Shown: positions 45,382 through 52,440 of the stretch, one piece after another
Layout of the letters: each line of letters begins with the position of its first letter
Position numbering within the stretch: the stretch's first letter is position 1
Assembly: GCA_963709185.1 (NCBI GenBank)
Contig: CAVPVQ010000032.1
Span: 133,042 to 197,041, forward strand
Direction of reading: 5' to 3'
Origin: Roseiarcus sp963709185
GTDB taxonomy: Bacteria; Pseudomonadota; Alphaproteobacteria; Rhizobiales; Beijerinckiaceae
DNA: 64,000 nucleotides
Translations under genes and position numbers: made by a program
The notes under the pieces: model-generated
Databases searched by the model: none
The model's input: only the letters and a program-made list of their open reading frames with translations
What the model was told of the DNA's origin: nothing

Positions 45382-46782
45382 CTAGGCCCGCTTGGCACGG
45401 CGGGCGAACGGGTTGCTGGCGCTTCGCATCGACAGCCGGATCGGCACGCCGTACAATTCGAACGTCTCGCGCAGGCCGTTGACGATGAAGCGCTTGTAAC
45501 TTTCCGGCACGGATTCGAGCTGCGCGCCGAACATCACGAAAAACGGTGGTCGCGCCTTCGGCTGCGTGATGTAGCGGATTTTCACCCGGCGGCCCGCCGC
45601 CGCAGGCGGCGGCGTCGCATCGATCACCGGCGCCAGCCACCGATTGAGCCGGCCCGTCGAGATGCGCCGGTTCCACACCTCATGGGTGGCGACCACAGCC
45701 TCCAGCAACCTGTCGACATGGGCGCCGGTCAGGCCCGAAACCGGGATCACCCGGGTCCCGCGCAATTGCGGCAGCAAGCGGTCTGCCTCGGCGCGCAATT
45801 CCTGCGCCTTGAGGCTCTTGTTGTCGATCAGGTCCCATTTGTTGAGGCCGATGACCAGCGCCCTGCCCTCGCGTTCGACGAGGTCGGCCAGCGTCAGGTC
45901 CTGCTTCTCGAACGGAATCGTCGCATCGAGCAGCAGCACCACGACTTCGGCGAAGCGCACCGCGCGCAACGCGTCGGCGACCGCCAGCTTTTCGAGCTTC
46001 TCCACGACGCGGGCGCGCCGCCGCAGGCCAGCAGTGTCGAACAGTTTGAGTCGCCGCCCGTGCCACGCCGTTTCGATGCTGATGCTGTCGCGGGTCAGCC
46101 CAGGCTCCGGCCCGGTGAGCAGCCGGTCCTCGCCGAGGATGCGATTGAGCAGCGTCGACTTGCCGGCGTTGGGCCGCCCCAGCACGGCGATGCGCAACGG
46201 CTTGGCGAGGTCGACCTCGCTACCGTCCTCCTCTTCGCCGAGAGTCAGCGGCGCTGGCTCCTCCTCGTCCTCGTCAAGGCGCGCGGCGTCCGGCAGCGCG
46301 GCGGCCAGCGCGTCATAGAGCTCGCTCAGGCCCTCGCCATGCTCGGCGGAAAACAGGATGGGCTCGCCGAGCCCCAGACCGAACGCCTCGTAGGCGCCGT
46401 CCCGCCCGGCGCGGCCTTCCGCCTTGTTGGCGAGCAGGACGATCGGTTTGCCGGCGCGGCGAACGAGCTGCGCGAAATGGCGGTCGGTCGGCGTCACCCC
46501 GGCGCGCGCGTCGATGACGAAGACGATCGCGTCGCAATCGATCAGCGCGGTCTCGGTCTGGGCGCGCATCCGTCCCGCGAGCGTATCGCCGTCGCCCTCC
46601 TCGAGCCCGGCGGTGTCGATGACCGCGAAGGCGAGATCGCCGAGCCGCCCCTCCCCTTCGCGCCGATCGCGCGTCACCCCCGGCGTATCGTCGACCAGCG
46701 CGAGTTTCTCGCCGACCAGCCGGTTGAACAGGGTGGATTTTCCGACATTGGGGCGGCCGATGATCGCGACTCTAGGGCTCAC
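45382..46782 (-). CDS. der: Ribosome-associated GTPase Der (EngA)
   Basis: This 466-aa tandem GTPase is needed for 50S subunit assembly. The first G domain has GRPNVGKSTLFNRL (G1), DDTPGVTRD (G2), VIDTAGLEEG (G3) and NKAEGRAG (G4). The second has GRPNAGKSTLLNRI, TRDSISIE, FDTAGLRRRARV and LNKWDLID. The C-terminal KH-like domain ends with KPRPPFF-like QPKARPPFFVMFG and VPIRLSMR. It follows the TPR membrane-protein gene after 24 bp, the usual order in alphaproteobacteria. Confidence 0.95.
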   Translation of the reverse strand: MSPRVAIIGRPNVGKSTLFNRLVGEKLALVDDTPGVTRDRREGEGRLGDLAFAVIDTAGLEEGDGDTLAGRMRAQTETALIDCDAIVFVIDARAGVTPTDRHFAQLVRRAGKPIVLLANKAEGRAGRDGAYEAFGLGLGEPILFSAEHGEGLSELYDALAAALPDAARLDEDEEEPAPLTLGEEEDGSEVDLAKPLRIAVLGRPNAGKSTLLNRILGEDRLLTGPEPGLTRDSISIETAWHGRRLKLFDTAGLRRRARVVEKLEKLAVADALRAVRFAEVVVLLLDATIPFEKQDLTLADLVEREGRALVIGLNKWDLIDNKSLKAQELRAEADRLLPQLRGTRVIPVSGLTGAHVDRLLEAVVATHEVWNRRISTGRLNRWLAPVIDATPPPAAAGRRVKIRYITQPKARPPFFVMFGAQLESVPESYKRFIVNGLRETFELYGVPIRLSMRSASNPFARRAKRA

Positions 46783-46806
46783 GGGCGGCCCGCCGCTTGG
46801 CGCCGA

Positions 46807-47466
46807 TCATTTGGCCGCCGGCTTGCCCGAGGCGACCAGGCCCAGCAACAGTTCGGCGTTCTGGCGCGGACTTTGCGGCGCGTCGGGATCGGCGACGATC
46901 ATGTCGAGCCATTTGCCGGCGCCCTGGTAGTCCTGCGCGGCGAGCGCGACGACGCCGAGCATTTCGCGCGCGGTGTGCCGGTAGGCGCCGGTGGGCCCGG
47001 CAAGCGCCTCCAGCGCGGCCTTCGCCTTGTCGGTCTCGCCCGCGTCAAGCCGCAGCAGGGCGGCGCGCAAACGCGCGGTCTCCTGCAGCAACGGGTCAAT
47101 CGAAACGTCGGCGGCGAGCGCGTCATAGGCGGCGGTCGCGCCGGCCCGGTCAGTCTTGGCCTGAACCGCGGCCTCGGCGAAACGGGCGACGATGCGGTAG
47201 CCGCTCGGCCCCTCCGCAGCGATTTTCGCCAGCGCGGCGGCGGCGTCCGGCCCCTTGCCCGAGCGGTCGAGCTCCAGAGCCTGCTCGAACTGCGCGCCTG
47301 CCGCCTGCGCCGCCTGCAACCGGCGATAGTCGTAAAAGCGCCATCCGGCGGTCGCCAGCACGATCAACGCGGCCGCGGCGATCATATAGTTCTGGTATTT
47401 CTTCCAGAACTCCACCGCCTTGTCACGGCGCACCTCTTCGTCGACTTCGCGGAAAATATCGCTCAT
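46807..47466 (-). CDS. TPR-containing membrane protein (YfgM-like, DUF2133 type)
   Basis: This 219-aa protein has a cytoplasmic N-terminus (MSDIFREVDEEVRRDKAVEF), one transmembrane helix (YMIAAAALIVLATAGWRFYD), and a periplasmic tetratricopeptide-like domain rich in alanine and leucine helices. In gamma- and alphaproteobacteria such proteins sit beside der and work with the Sec translocon or its chaperones. It is the first gene of the pair. The C-terminus LLLGLVASGKPAAK is intact. Confidence 0.82.
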   Translation of the reverse strand: MSDIFREVDEEVRRDKAVEFWKKYQNYMIAAAALIVLATAGWRFYDYRRLQAAQAAGAQFEQALELDRSGKGPDAAAALAKIAAEGPSGYRIVARFAEAAVQAKTDRAGATAAYDALAADVSIDPLLQETARLRAALLRLDAGETDKAKAALEALAGPTGAYRHTAREMLGVVALAAQDYQGAGKWLDMIVADPDAPQSPRQNAELLLGLVASGKPAAK

Positions 47467-47671
47467 GGCTCACTCGTCTGGGCTCGCGCGCCGAACCGGG
47501 CCGCCCGCCGGACGGCTGGCGTTAGCATGACGAGAGGTCGAAAGCGAGCGGCGCCCCCAAGACGCGCCGCCGGTTCGGCGCTGGCGGACGCCCGACCGGG
47601 TCAACGCTGGACAAGGCTTTCGGCGCTACCTATAACGCCGCCCACTCGCCGCGCCGTCAGGCGCGCCGGGC

Positions 47672-47747
47672 GCCCAGGTAGCTCAGTTGGTAGAGCATGC
47701 GACTGAAAATCGCAGTGTCGGTGGTTCGATTCCGCCCCTGGGCACCA
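47672..47747 (+). tRNA. tRNA-Phe (GAA)
   Basis: The acceptor stem GCCCAGG/CCTGGGC closes a standard cloverleaf. The D-loop region is TAGCTCAGTTGGTAGAGCA, the anticodon loop is CTGAAAA with anticodon GAA, and GGTTCGATTCC forms the T arm. The discriminator A and CCA are encoded. An integrase gene starts 165 bp downstream in the same direction, so its 3' end is the probable attachment site. Confidence 0.95.
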
Positions 47748-47858
47748 TCACCCCTCCTCATAGCGTCCCACACCAACACTAAATATCATTACAATCAATA
47801 AGTTGATACGATTTCGATCCGCATAGCGTCGCATGGTGGCACGTTGCTTCGCGCGAAA

Positions 47859-47912
47859 TTGGGGGTAGAATCGGGGGCGATTTCAAAATGCCCCCAGGGT
47901 CGATACCCCCAA
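47859..47912. promoter_or_regulatory. Nested inverted repeats over the integrase start
   Basis: The outer arms TTGGGGGTA (47859-47867) and TACCCCCAA (47904-47912) enclose the inner arms GGGGGC (47873-47878) and GCCCCC (47890-47895). The right outer arm includes the first base of the ATG chosen for the integrase. No Shine-Dalgarno sequence is present. The structure could hold the start in RNA or be a repressor or recombinase site in DNA. Confidence 0.55.
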
Positions 47913-49114
47913 TGCCCCTGTCCCACTTCGACATCCAAAACGCTAAGTCCGAGGCGAAGTCCTACAAGCTCGCAGACGGCGGTGGTCTGTTCCTCCTGGT
48001 TCAGCCGAACGGCAGCAAGCTCTGGCGTCTGAAGTATCGCCACCTCGGAACCGAGCGCGCTCTGTCCTTCGGCCCCTACCCCACCGTGTCCCTCGCCGAA
48101 GCGCGGACAAAACGGGACGACGCGAAGAAACTGATCGCGGACGGCGTCGATCCATCAGTTCGCAAGAAACTCGCCCGGATTGCCGCCGAGTCCGCCGCCC
48201 GCAACACCTTCGGCCTCGTGGCCAGCGAATTCCTTTCGAACCTTGATGCGAACGGCGCGGCGCGTTCGACGATGGCCAAAAACAAATGGTTGTTGGAGGA
48301 TCTGGCCGCGCCGCTCGCCAATCGGCCGATCGCCGAAATTACCGCCGCCGAGATTCTCGACCTGTTGAAGCGGATCGAGAAGACCGGCCGGCGCGAGACC
48401 GCGCGTCGCCTCCGCGGCGTTATGGGAACCGTCTTTCGCTTGGCGGTCGTGACCCTCCGCGCGCCGAGCGATCCCACCTACGCCTTACAAGGCGCCTTGC
48501 TCCACGCGAACACGAAGCCACGCGCCGCGATCACCGACGAAAGACAATTCGGCGGACTGCTCCGCGCGATCGACGGATACGACGGATGGCCAACGATCAA
48601 GGCCGCGTTGAAATTCTCTGCGTTGACATTTGCTCGACCTGGCGAGGTCCGCGGCGCGACGCGCTCTGAGATCAATTTCGACAAGGCCATCTGGCGCATT
48701 GCCGCGGAGCGCACGAAGATGCGGCGGCCGCACGACGTTCCCCTCTCCAGGCAAGCGCTCGCTGCCCTCGTTGACATCTGGCCAATGTCAGAACATTGCG
48801 AATTGGTCTTTCCCTCCATTCGATCGAACCAGCGACCACTCTCGGAGAATGCGTTCAATTCGGCGTTGCGTCGAATGGGCTACTCCCAGGACGAAATGAC
48901 TGCCCACGGGTTCCGCTCCACGGCGAGCACAATCTTGAACGAGAATGGCTTCAATCCCGACGTGATTGAGGCGGCCCTCGGCCACCAAGCCGAGAACGCG
49001 ATCCGCCGCGCCTACAATCGCGCGACCTATTGGCCCGAGCGTGTGGCGCTCATGCAAAAATGGGCAGACATGTTGGACGCGTTCCGCGCACAAAGCGCGG
49101 TTGAGGTCGGCTGA
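47912..49114 (+). CDS. P4-type tyrosine recombinase (island integrase)
   Basis: This 400-aa integrase catalyses site-specific insertion at a tRNA gene. The N-terminal DUF4102 arm-binding domain (FDIQNAKSEAKSYKLADGGG, LWRLKYRHLGTERALSFGPY) is followed by the core-binding domain (ARSTMAKNKWLLEDLAAPLA). The catalytic domain has the first arginine in TFARPGEVRGATRSE, HGFRSTAST (HxxR), GHQAENAIRRAYNRATY (H and the nucleophilic tyrosine). ATG 47912 is chosen because family members open with MPLS followed by a short helix. An in-frame ATG at 47888 adds eight residues of poor quality. It lies directly downstream of tRNA-Phe. Confidence 0.92.
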   Translation: MPLSHFDIQNAKSEAKSYKLADGGGLFLLVQPNGSKLWRLKYRHLGTERALSFGPYPTVSLAEARTKRDDAKKLIADGVDPSVRKKLARIAAESAARNTFGLVASEFLSNLDANGAARSTMAKNKWLLEDLAAPLANRPIAEITAAEILDLLKRIEKTGRRETARRLRGVMGTVFRLAVVTLRAPSDPTYALQGALLHANTKPRAAITDERQFGGLLRAIDGYDGWPTIKAALKFSALTFARPGEVRGATRSEINFDKAIWRIAAERTKMRRPHDVPLSRQALAALVDIWPMSEHCELVFPSIRSNQRPLSENAFNSALRRMGYSQDEMTAHGFRSTASTILNENGFNPDVIEAALGHQAENAIRRAYNRATYWPERVALMQKWADMLDAFRAQSAVEVG

Positions 49115-49137
49115 AGGACTGCACGCCGAGCCAGTCG

Positions 49138-49968
49138 ATGGGGATAAACGATTTCGTTTCTGCCCAAAATGCTAGACTTGTTGATATGCCTTTGTTTGAA
49201 CAGCATGACGACACCAGCGTCGCCATCACCTCCGACACACCGTCGCCGGCGACGCCAATACCACCGACGGTCCCATCTCATCAGTCCGACGCTTCCGACA
49301 GTGGCGACGCTGGCGTCGCCACGCTCACCGCTCTCGCCGACGACCTCGAATACACCCTCACGGTGGCGCAGACCCTGGAGCGCTTTGTCCGTGCCGGACG
49401 AAAAGCGCCCTCAGGACGTTCGATCCAACGCTATTGTGACGAACGTCAACTCGCTTCAAAAAAAATCCGCACAAGCTTCGGTTCCGAATGGCTCATCAAT
49501 GAATCGTCGCTCGTGCGATTGATCGAGGCGGAGCCCATCGTCACCGGCGACGCCAGCGTCGCCATCACCTCCGACACACCGTCGCCGGCGACGCCAATAC
49601 CACCGACGGTCCCATCTCATCAGTCCGACGCTTCCGACAGTGGCGACGCTGGCGTCGCTAGTCGTGCATCGATGTCGCCCCCGGTAGGGGAGAGGCGGAC
49701 GATCGCTGAAGTGCTGATCGAAAATGCCAAACTGCTTGCGCAAGTCGAAAGGCGCGACGCCATCATCGAGGAACTCAAGGAAGATCGCGGCTTCTTGCGA
49801 GAAGAGGTGCGCGAGGGTCGCAAGACTCGCGATGACGTGAAGAACATCGCCGAGCGCATGCTCGACACGCTGAAGACAATGGCGGTTGGGCGGTTGTCGA
49901 TGCCAACACAGCCGTCTCAAGAGCCCATGCACACCACCGTCATCGATCCCGACAATCGCCAGGGATAG
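49138..49968 (+). CDS. Island protein with duplicated linker around a putative HTH domain, C-terminal coiled coil
   Basis: This 276-aa protein is of unknown function. Residues about 26-61 and 139-174 are identical, proline/serine/threonine-rich segments (SDTPSPATPIPPTVPSHQSD) encoded by a perfect 106-bp repeat. Between them lies a folded region of about 75 residues (ADDLEYTLTVAQTLERFVRA, GRSIQRYCDERQLASKKIRT) that looks like a helix-turn-helix or excisionase-like DNA-binding domain. The C-terminus is a long coiled coil (NAKLLAQVERRDAIIEELKE, DRGFLREEVREGRKTRDDVK). It follows the integrase by 23 bp and may be co-transcribed. The start could be 49138 or an inner ATG at 49187. Confidence 0.6.
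   Translation: MGINDFVSAQNARLVDMPLFEQHDDTSVAITSDTPSPATPIPPTVPSHQSDASDSGDAGVATLTALADDLEYTLTVAQTLERFVRAGRKAPSGRSIQRYCDERQLASKKIRTSFGSEWLINESSLVRLIEAEPIVTGDASVAITSDTPSPATPIPPTVPSHQSDASDSGDAGVASRASMSPPVGERRTIAEVLIENAKLLAQVERRDAIIEELKEDRGFLREEVREGRKTRDDVKNIAERMLDTLKTMAVGRLSMPTQPSQEPMHTTVIDPDNRQG
49214..49319 (+). repeat. 106-bp perfect direct repeat, copy 1
   Basis: This copy is identical to 49553-49658. The offset is 339 bp (113 codons), so the repeat keeps the reading frame of the island protein. Bases on either side differ between copies. It begins CCAGCGTCGCCATCACC and ends GACGCTGGCGTCGC. Confidence 0.9.
49553..49658 (+). repeat. 106-bp perfect direct repeat, copy 2
   Basis: This is the second copy of the in-frame duplication. 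It marks the boundary between the putative DNA-binding domain and the coiled coil. No base changes separate it from copy 1, which points to recent duplication or gene conversion. Confidence 0.9.
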
Positions 49969-50116
49969 GGAAGTGGATAACCTGCACTCCGCGCCCGGAT
50001 CGCACGTATAATGGCAGCGTGGAGCACATAGGTCATCAGATCGAGCGCATCGAGCGCAACATGAGGCTCAACACCGTCGACCCGGTGGCTCTGCGTGGCT
50101 TTACACAAATCCCTAA

Positions 50117-51050
50117 AGTCTGTCCGCGAACATTATATTTGAATGCATAGCTTTCGCAGCATCAACCGGATCGAAGCAAGTCGCAGAAACGCGAGGGCCT
50201 TCCGACCGAGACACTCCCAGTCTTTGGCCAAGCGGCGACAGCGGTTGAGCCAGGCGAAAGTTCTCTCGACGAGCCAGCGCTTGGGCAAAACGGCGAACCC
50301 TTTTGCGCAGTCCGAACGCTTGACGATTTCGACGTTGACCTGCGCCATGGTGCGCTTCATCGCCGCCTGAAACTCCGGCCCTTGATAACCGCCATCCGCG
50401 TAGAGCTTGAGCAGGAACGGAAAGGCGCCAAACAGTGTCGCCATCAGAAGGGAGCCGCCGTCGCGATCCTGGACGTCGGCGCCATGCACGATGGCGTGCA
50501 TCAGGAGGCCTTGCGTATCGACGAGGATATGCCGCTTCTTGCCTTTGATTTTCTTGCCCGCATCAAAGCCATGCGGGTCGATGCAATGCCCCCTTTTTCC
50601 GCCGACTTGACGCTTTGACTATCGAGGATCGCGGCGGTTGGGCTGGCTTCCCGACCGGCTTGCTCTCGGCACTTCACATAGAGCGCCTCGTGAAGGCGAT
50701 CGAGCGTGCCGTCGTAGCTCCACAGGTCGAAATAATCATAGAGCGTCGAGCGCGCCGGCAAATCCTTCGGGATCGCTCGCCACTGGCATCCCGTGCTCAG
50801 AATATACATCAGCCCGTTGACCACCGCGCGCTCATCGACATGGCGTCGGTTGCCGCCGCGTCTGGCTGGCGGGATCACAGGCGCGACATGCGCCCATTCG
50901 GCATCTGTCAGGTCGCTCGGATACCGCAATCGGCTGCGGTCATAGCGCGCGCGATTTTCGTTCGTCCACATCGGCGACTTCCCATCGAATCAGGGAGCGC
51001 CGAGTGAATCACAAACGACTCAAATGAATCAAATTGTCCCCGGACAGACA
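50117..51050 (-). mobile_element. IS5-family (IS427-like) insertion sequence, complete
   Basis: The element is 934 bp. Terminal inverted repeats share GTCTGTCCG with further matches inward (CGCGAACAT against CGGGGACAA). It is flanked by the 4-bp direct repeat CTAA (50113-50116 and 51051-51054), matching the CTAR-type target of the IS5 family. It carries one transposase in two overlapping frames. Excision in silico restores the interrupted gene, which fixes both ends. Confidence 0.85.
50133..50971 (-). CDS. IS5-family transposase, two frames joined by likely programmed frameshift
   Basis: The first frame (50971 to about 50580) has the N-terminal DUF4096 domain (LRYPSDLTDAEWAHVAPVIP, GCQWRAIPKDLPARSTLYDY) and the first catalytic aspartate in AILDSQSVKSAEKGG. 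The second frame continues CIDPHGFDAGKKIKGKKRHI and holds ADGGYQGPEF (second D) and LVERTFAWLNRCRRLAKDWE (catalytic E). The frames meet at A5-G5 (50589-50598 on the reverse strand), a slippery run seen in IS427-type elements. All catalytic residues are present, so the element is probably active. Confidence 0.85.
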
Positions 51051-51316
51051 CTAACTTCATCCTGCGCGACCCGAACGTTTCAATCGGCGCGAAGACGGCC
51101 TACTCGTTGCTGCTTAGCTATGCCTGGCACAATGACCTTTGTTTCCCGGGCCAAGAAAGGCTCGCCAAGGATGTCGGCATGGGTATTGCGAGCGTCAACC
51201 GCTTCATCAAAGAGCTTGAGGGTTGCTCGCTCATTGAGATCACGAGAAGGGGACAGGGAAAGACGAACTTTTACACCGTCAACTTCGTGGTCAAGAAGCA
51301 GGTTCGGAAGCCCTGA

Positions 51317-51585
51317 TTTCCACGGGCGGAAATCAAGAATTCCATCGGCTGAAGTCCGGTATTCCACCAGCAGAAATCACTCAATATAAGAATACGTATT
51401 TAAATATATACAAATAACAATACTCAGATACGGAATGCTGTTTATAAATAAATCAGAAATGCAAATGCACCAAGGAAGCAATAAGTCTCTTGACAATCAC
51501 TAATATCTATGGTCTAATAATATCCGTCTCGCATTTAGACATCTAAAGCTGATACTTCATTGCGAATTTCAACTCTAGTGGTATC
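51317..51585. other. AT-rich intergenic stretch
   Basis: From about 51375 to 51560 the sequence is strikingly AT-rich (for example TATTTAAATATATACAAATAAC) in a GC-rich window. Just before it are three spaced TTCCA...GAAATC-like units (51318-51378) that may be the degraded 3' end of the interrupted gene. It precedes the HicBA operon and may hold its promoter. Confidence 0.55.
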
Positions 51586-51831
51586 ATGAGCTGTATGAGA
51601 TCGATCATTCAATTCAATATCTGGCAGGAGGATGGCGTCTACATCGCTGCGGCGGTCGATGCTCCAATTGCGACCCAGGGCTCCACTTTCGACGAGTTGC
51701 AGGAGAACATTCGAGACGCCGTTGCCGTTTATTTCGAAGGCGATGACCCCGCCTCCCTTGGGTTCGAGCGACTGCCAACTATTTTGACAAGCTTCGAGGT
51801 GTCTCCACTAGCCTATGCGGGGCGGGCTTAA
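51586..51831 (+). CDS. hicB: HicB-like antitoxin
   Basis: This 81-aa protein has the HicB partial RNase H fold. IQFNIWQEDGVYIAAAVDAP, TQGSTFDELQENIRDAVAVY and FEGDDPASLGFERLP are the family blocks. The first M may be at 51595 (MRSIIQFN). It overlaps the HicA-like gene by 17 bp. No DNA-binding tail is visible. It should neutralise the toxin encoded next. Confidence 0.75.
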   Translation: MSCMRSIIQFNIWQEDGVYIAAAVDAPIATQGSTFDELQENIRDAVAVYFEGDDPASLGFERLPTILTSFEVSPLAYAGRA

Positions 51832-52057
51832 GGTCCTCTCAGGTTCGGGCGTAATCGGCGTTTTTGAGAGCTTCGGATTCGTAGTGGCCGGCGGCACGAA
51901 GCACGTCAAAATGCGCCGCATCGGCCCCAGGGGCGTCGAGACGCTGATGGTTCCGAACCACGCTTCTATCGCGAAAGGCTTACTGCGAACGATCTTCGTG
52001 CAGGCGTCCGGCTACATTCCGCAGGCGGAGCTACGCCCGCACTTCTACAACGAATGA
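51815..52057 (+). CDS. hicA: HicA-like mRNA interferase toxin
   Basis: This 80-aa protein has the HicA fold. LSGSGVIGVFESFGFVVAGG, then GTKHVKMRR with the catalytic histidine, then TLMVPNHASIAKGLLRTIF and a C-terminal helix. It is a different lineage from the HicA at 8.9 kb, having no GSHEI but GTKHVKM. The stop overlaps the next start (ATGA), so a third gene is co-translated. Confidence 0.75.
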   Translation: MRGGLKVLSGSGVIGVFESFGFVVAGGTKHVKMRRIGPRGVETLMVPNHASIAKGLLRTIFVQASGYIPQAELRPHFYNE

Positions 52058-52440
52058 GGACGGCCGATCCTCGAACTTACCGCGCTATGGCCGAGACTCT
52101 CACCGAGTTCGATCGTATCCGCGCGTACCGAGGAAACGTGCTGGCGCGCCTTGAATATGCGCTAATTCGGTTTCGAAGTGAGGCGACAGTCGAGGACGTT
52201 CAGAAGTTCATATACGAACGCGACGAAGGACGGCCGGTGAGCGAATATATCCGCGATCTAATCGCTGTCTTCAATCCTTCAGATGCCGAATTAGACGACG
52301 CGGCCTCCGTTGTCCAAGACGCCTGGAACTATCTACCACACCGCGTTTATGGCGGGCGGTCTCCGGCCGAAATGATGATCGGCCTGAAGGCGCAGAAACA
52401 CCGACAACCGCGACGGGCGCATCGGAAAAGTCGCCCGTGA
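52054..52440 (+). CDS. Unknown protein coupled to hicBA
   Basis: This 128-aa protein opens MRTADPRTYRAMAETLTEFD and has a charged helical region (ATVEDVQKFIYERDEGRPVS). A C-terminal segment, DAWNYLPHRVYGGRSPAEMM, is followed by a basic tail (KHRQPRRAHRKSRP). The HR-GGRSPAE block resembles sequences found in some unannotated island proteins and at the ends of integrase-core proteins, but I cannot assign a family. ATGA overlap with hicA shows it belongs to the toxin-antitoxin operon. An insertion sequence begins almost at its stop, so the natural C-terminus may have been lost. Confidence 0.55.
   Translation: MRTADPRTYRAMAETLTEFDRIRAYRGNVLARLEYALIRFRSEATVEDVQKFIYERDEGRPVSEYIRDLIAVFNPSDAELDDAASVVQDAWNYLPHRVYGGRSPAEMMIGLKAQKHRQPRRAHRKSRP

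Larger units (their letters stand above)
50019..51316 (+). pseudogene. HTH (replication-initiator-like) gene split by an IS insertion
   Basis: If the insertion at 50117-51050 and one copy of CTAA are removed, a single frame is restored. It runs VALRGFTQIPN to FILRDPNVSIGAKTAYSLLL, AWHNDLCFPGQERLAKDVGM, ASVNRFIKELEGCSLIEITR and KTNFYTVNFVVKKQVRKP. This is a winged-helix domain of the type found in plasmid replication initiators and island regulators. The start is GTG 50019 or ATG 50061. The codon AAC at the junction is rebuilt exactly, which confirms the insertion site. The gene should be non-functional. Confidence 0.8.

Noticed and set aside
49214..49658. CRISPR-like repeat pair
   Set aside because: Only two copies, 106 bp each, within a protein-coding frame; repeat and spacer sizes do not fit CRISPR.
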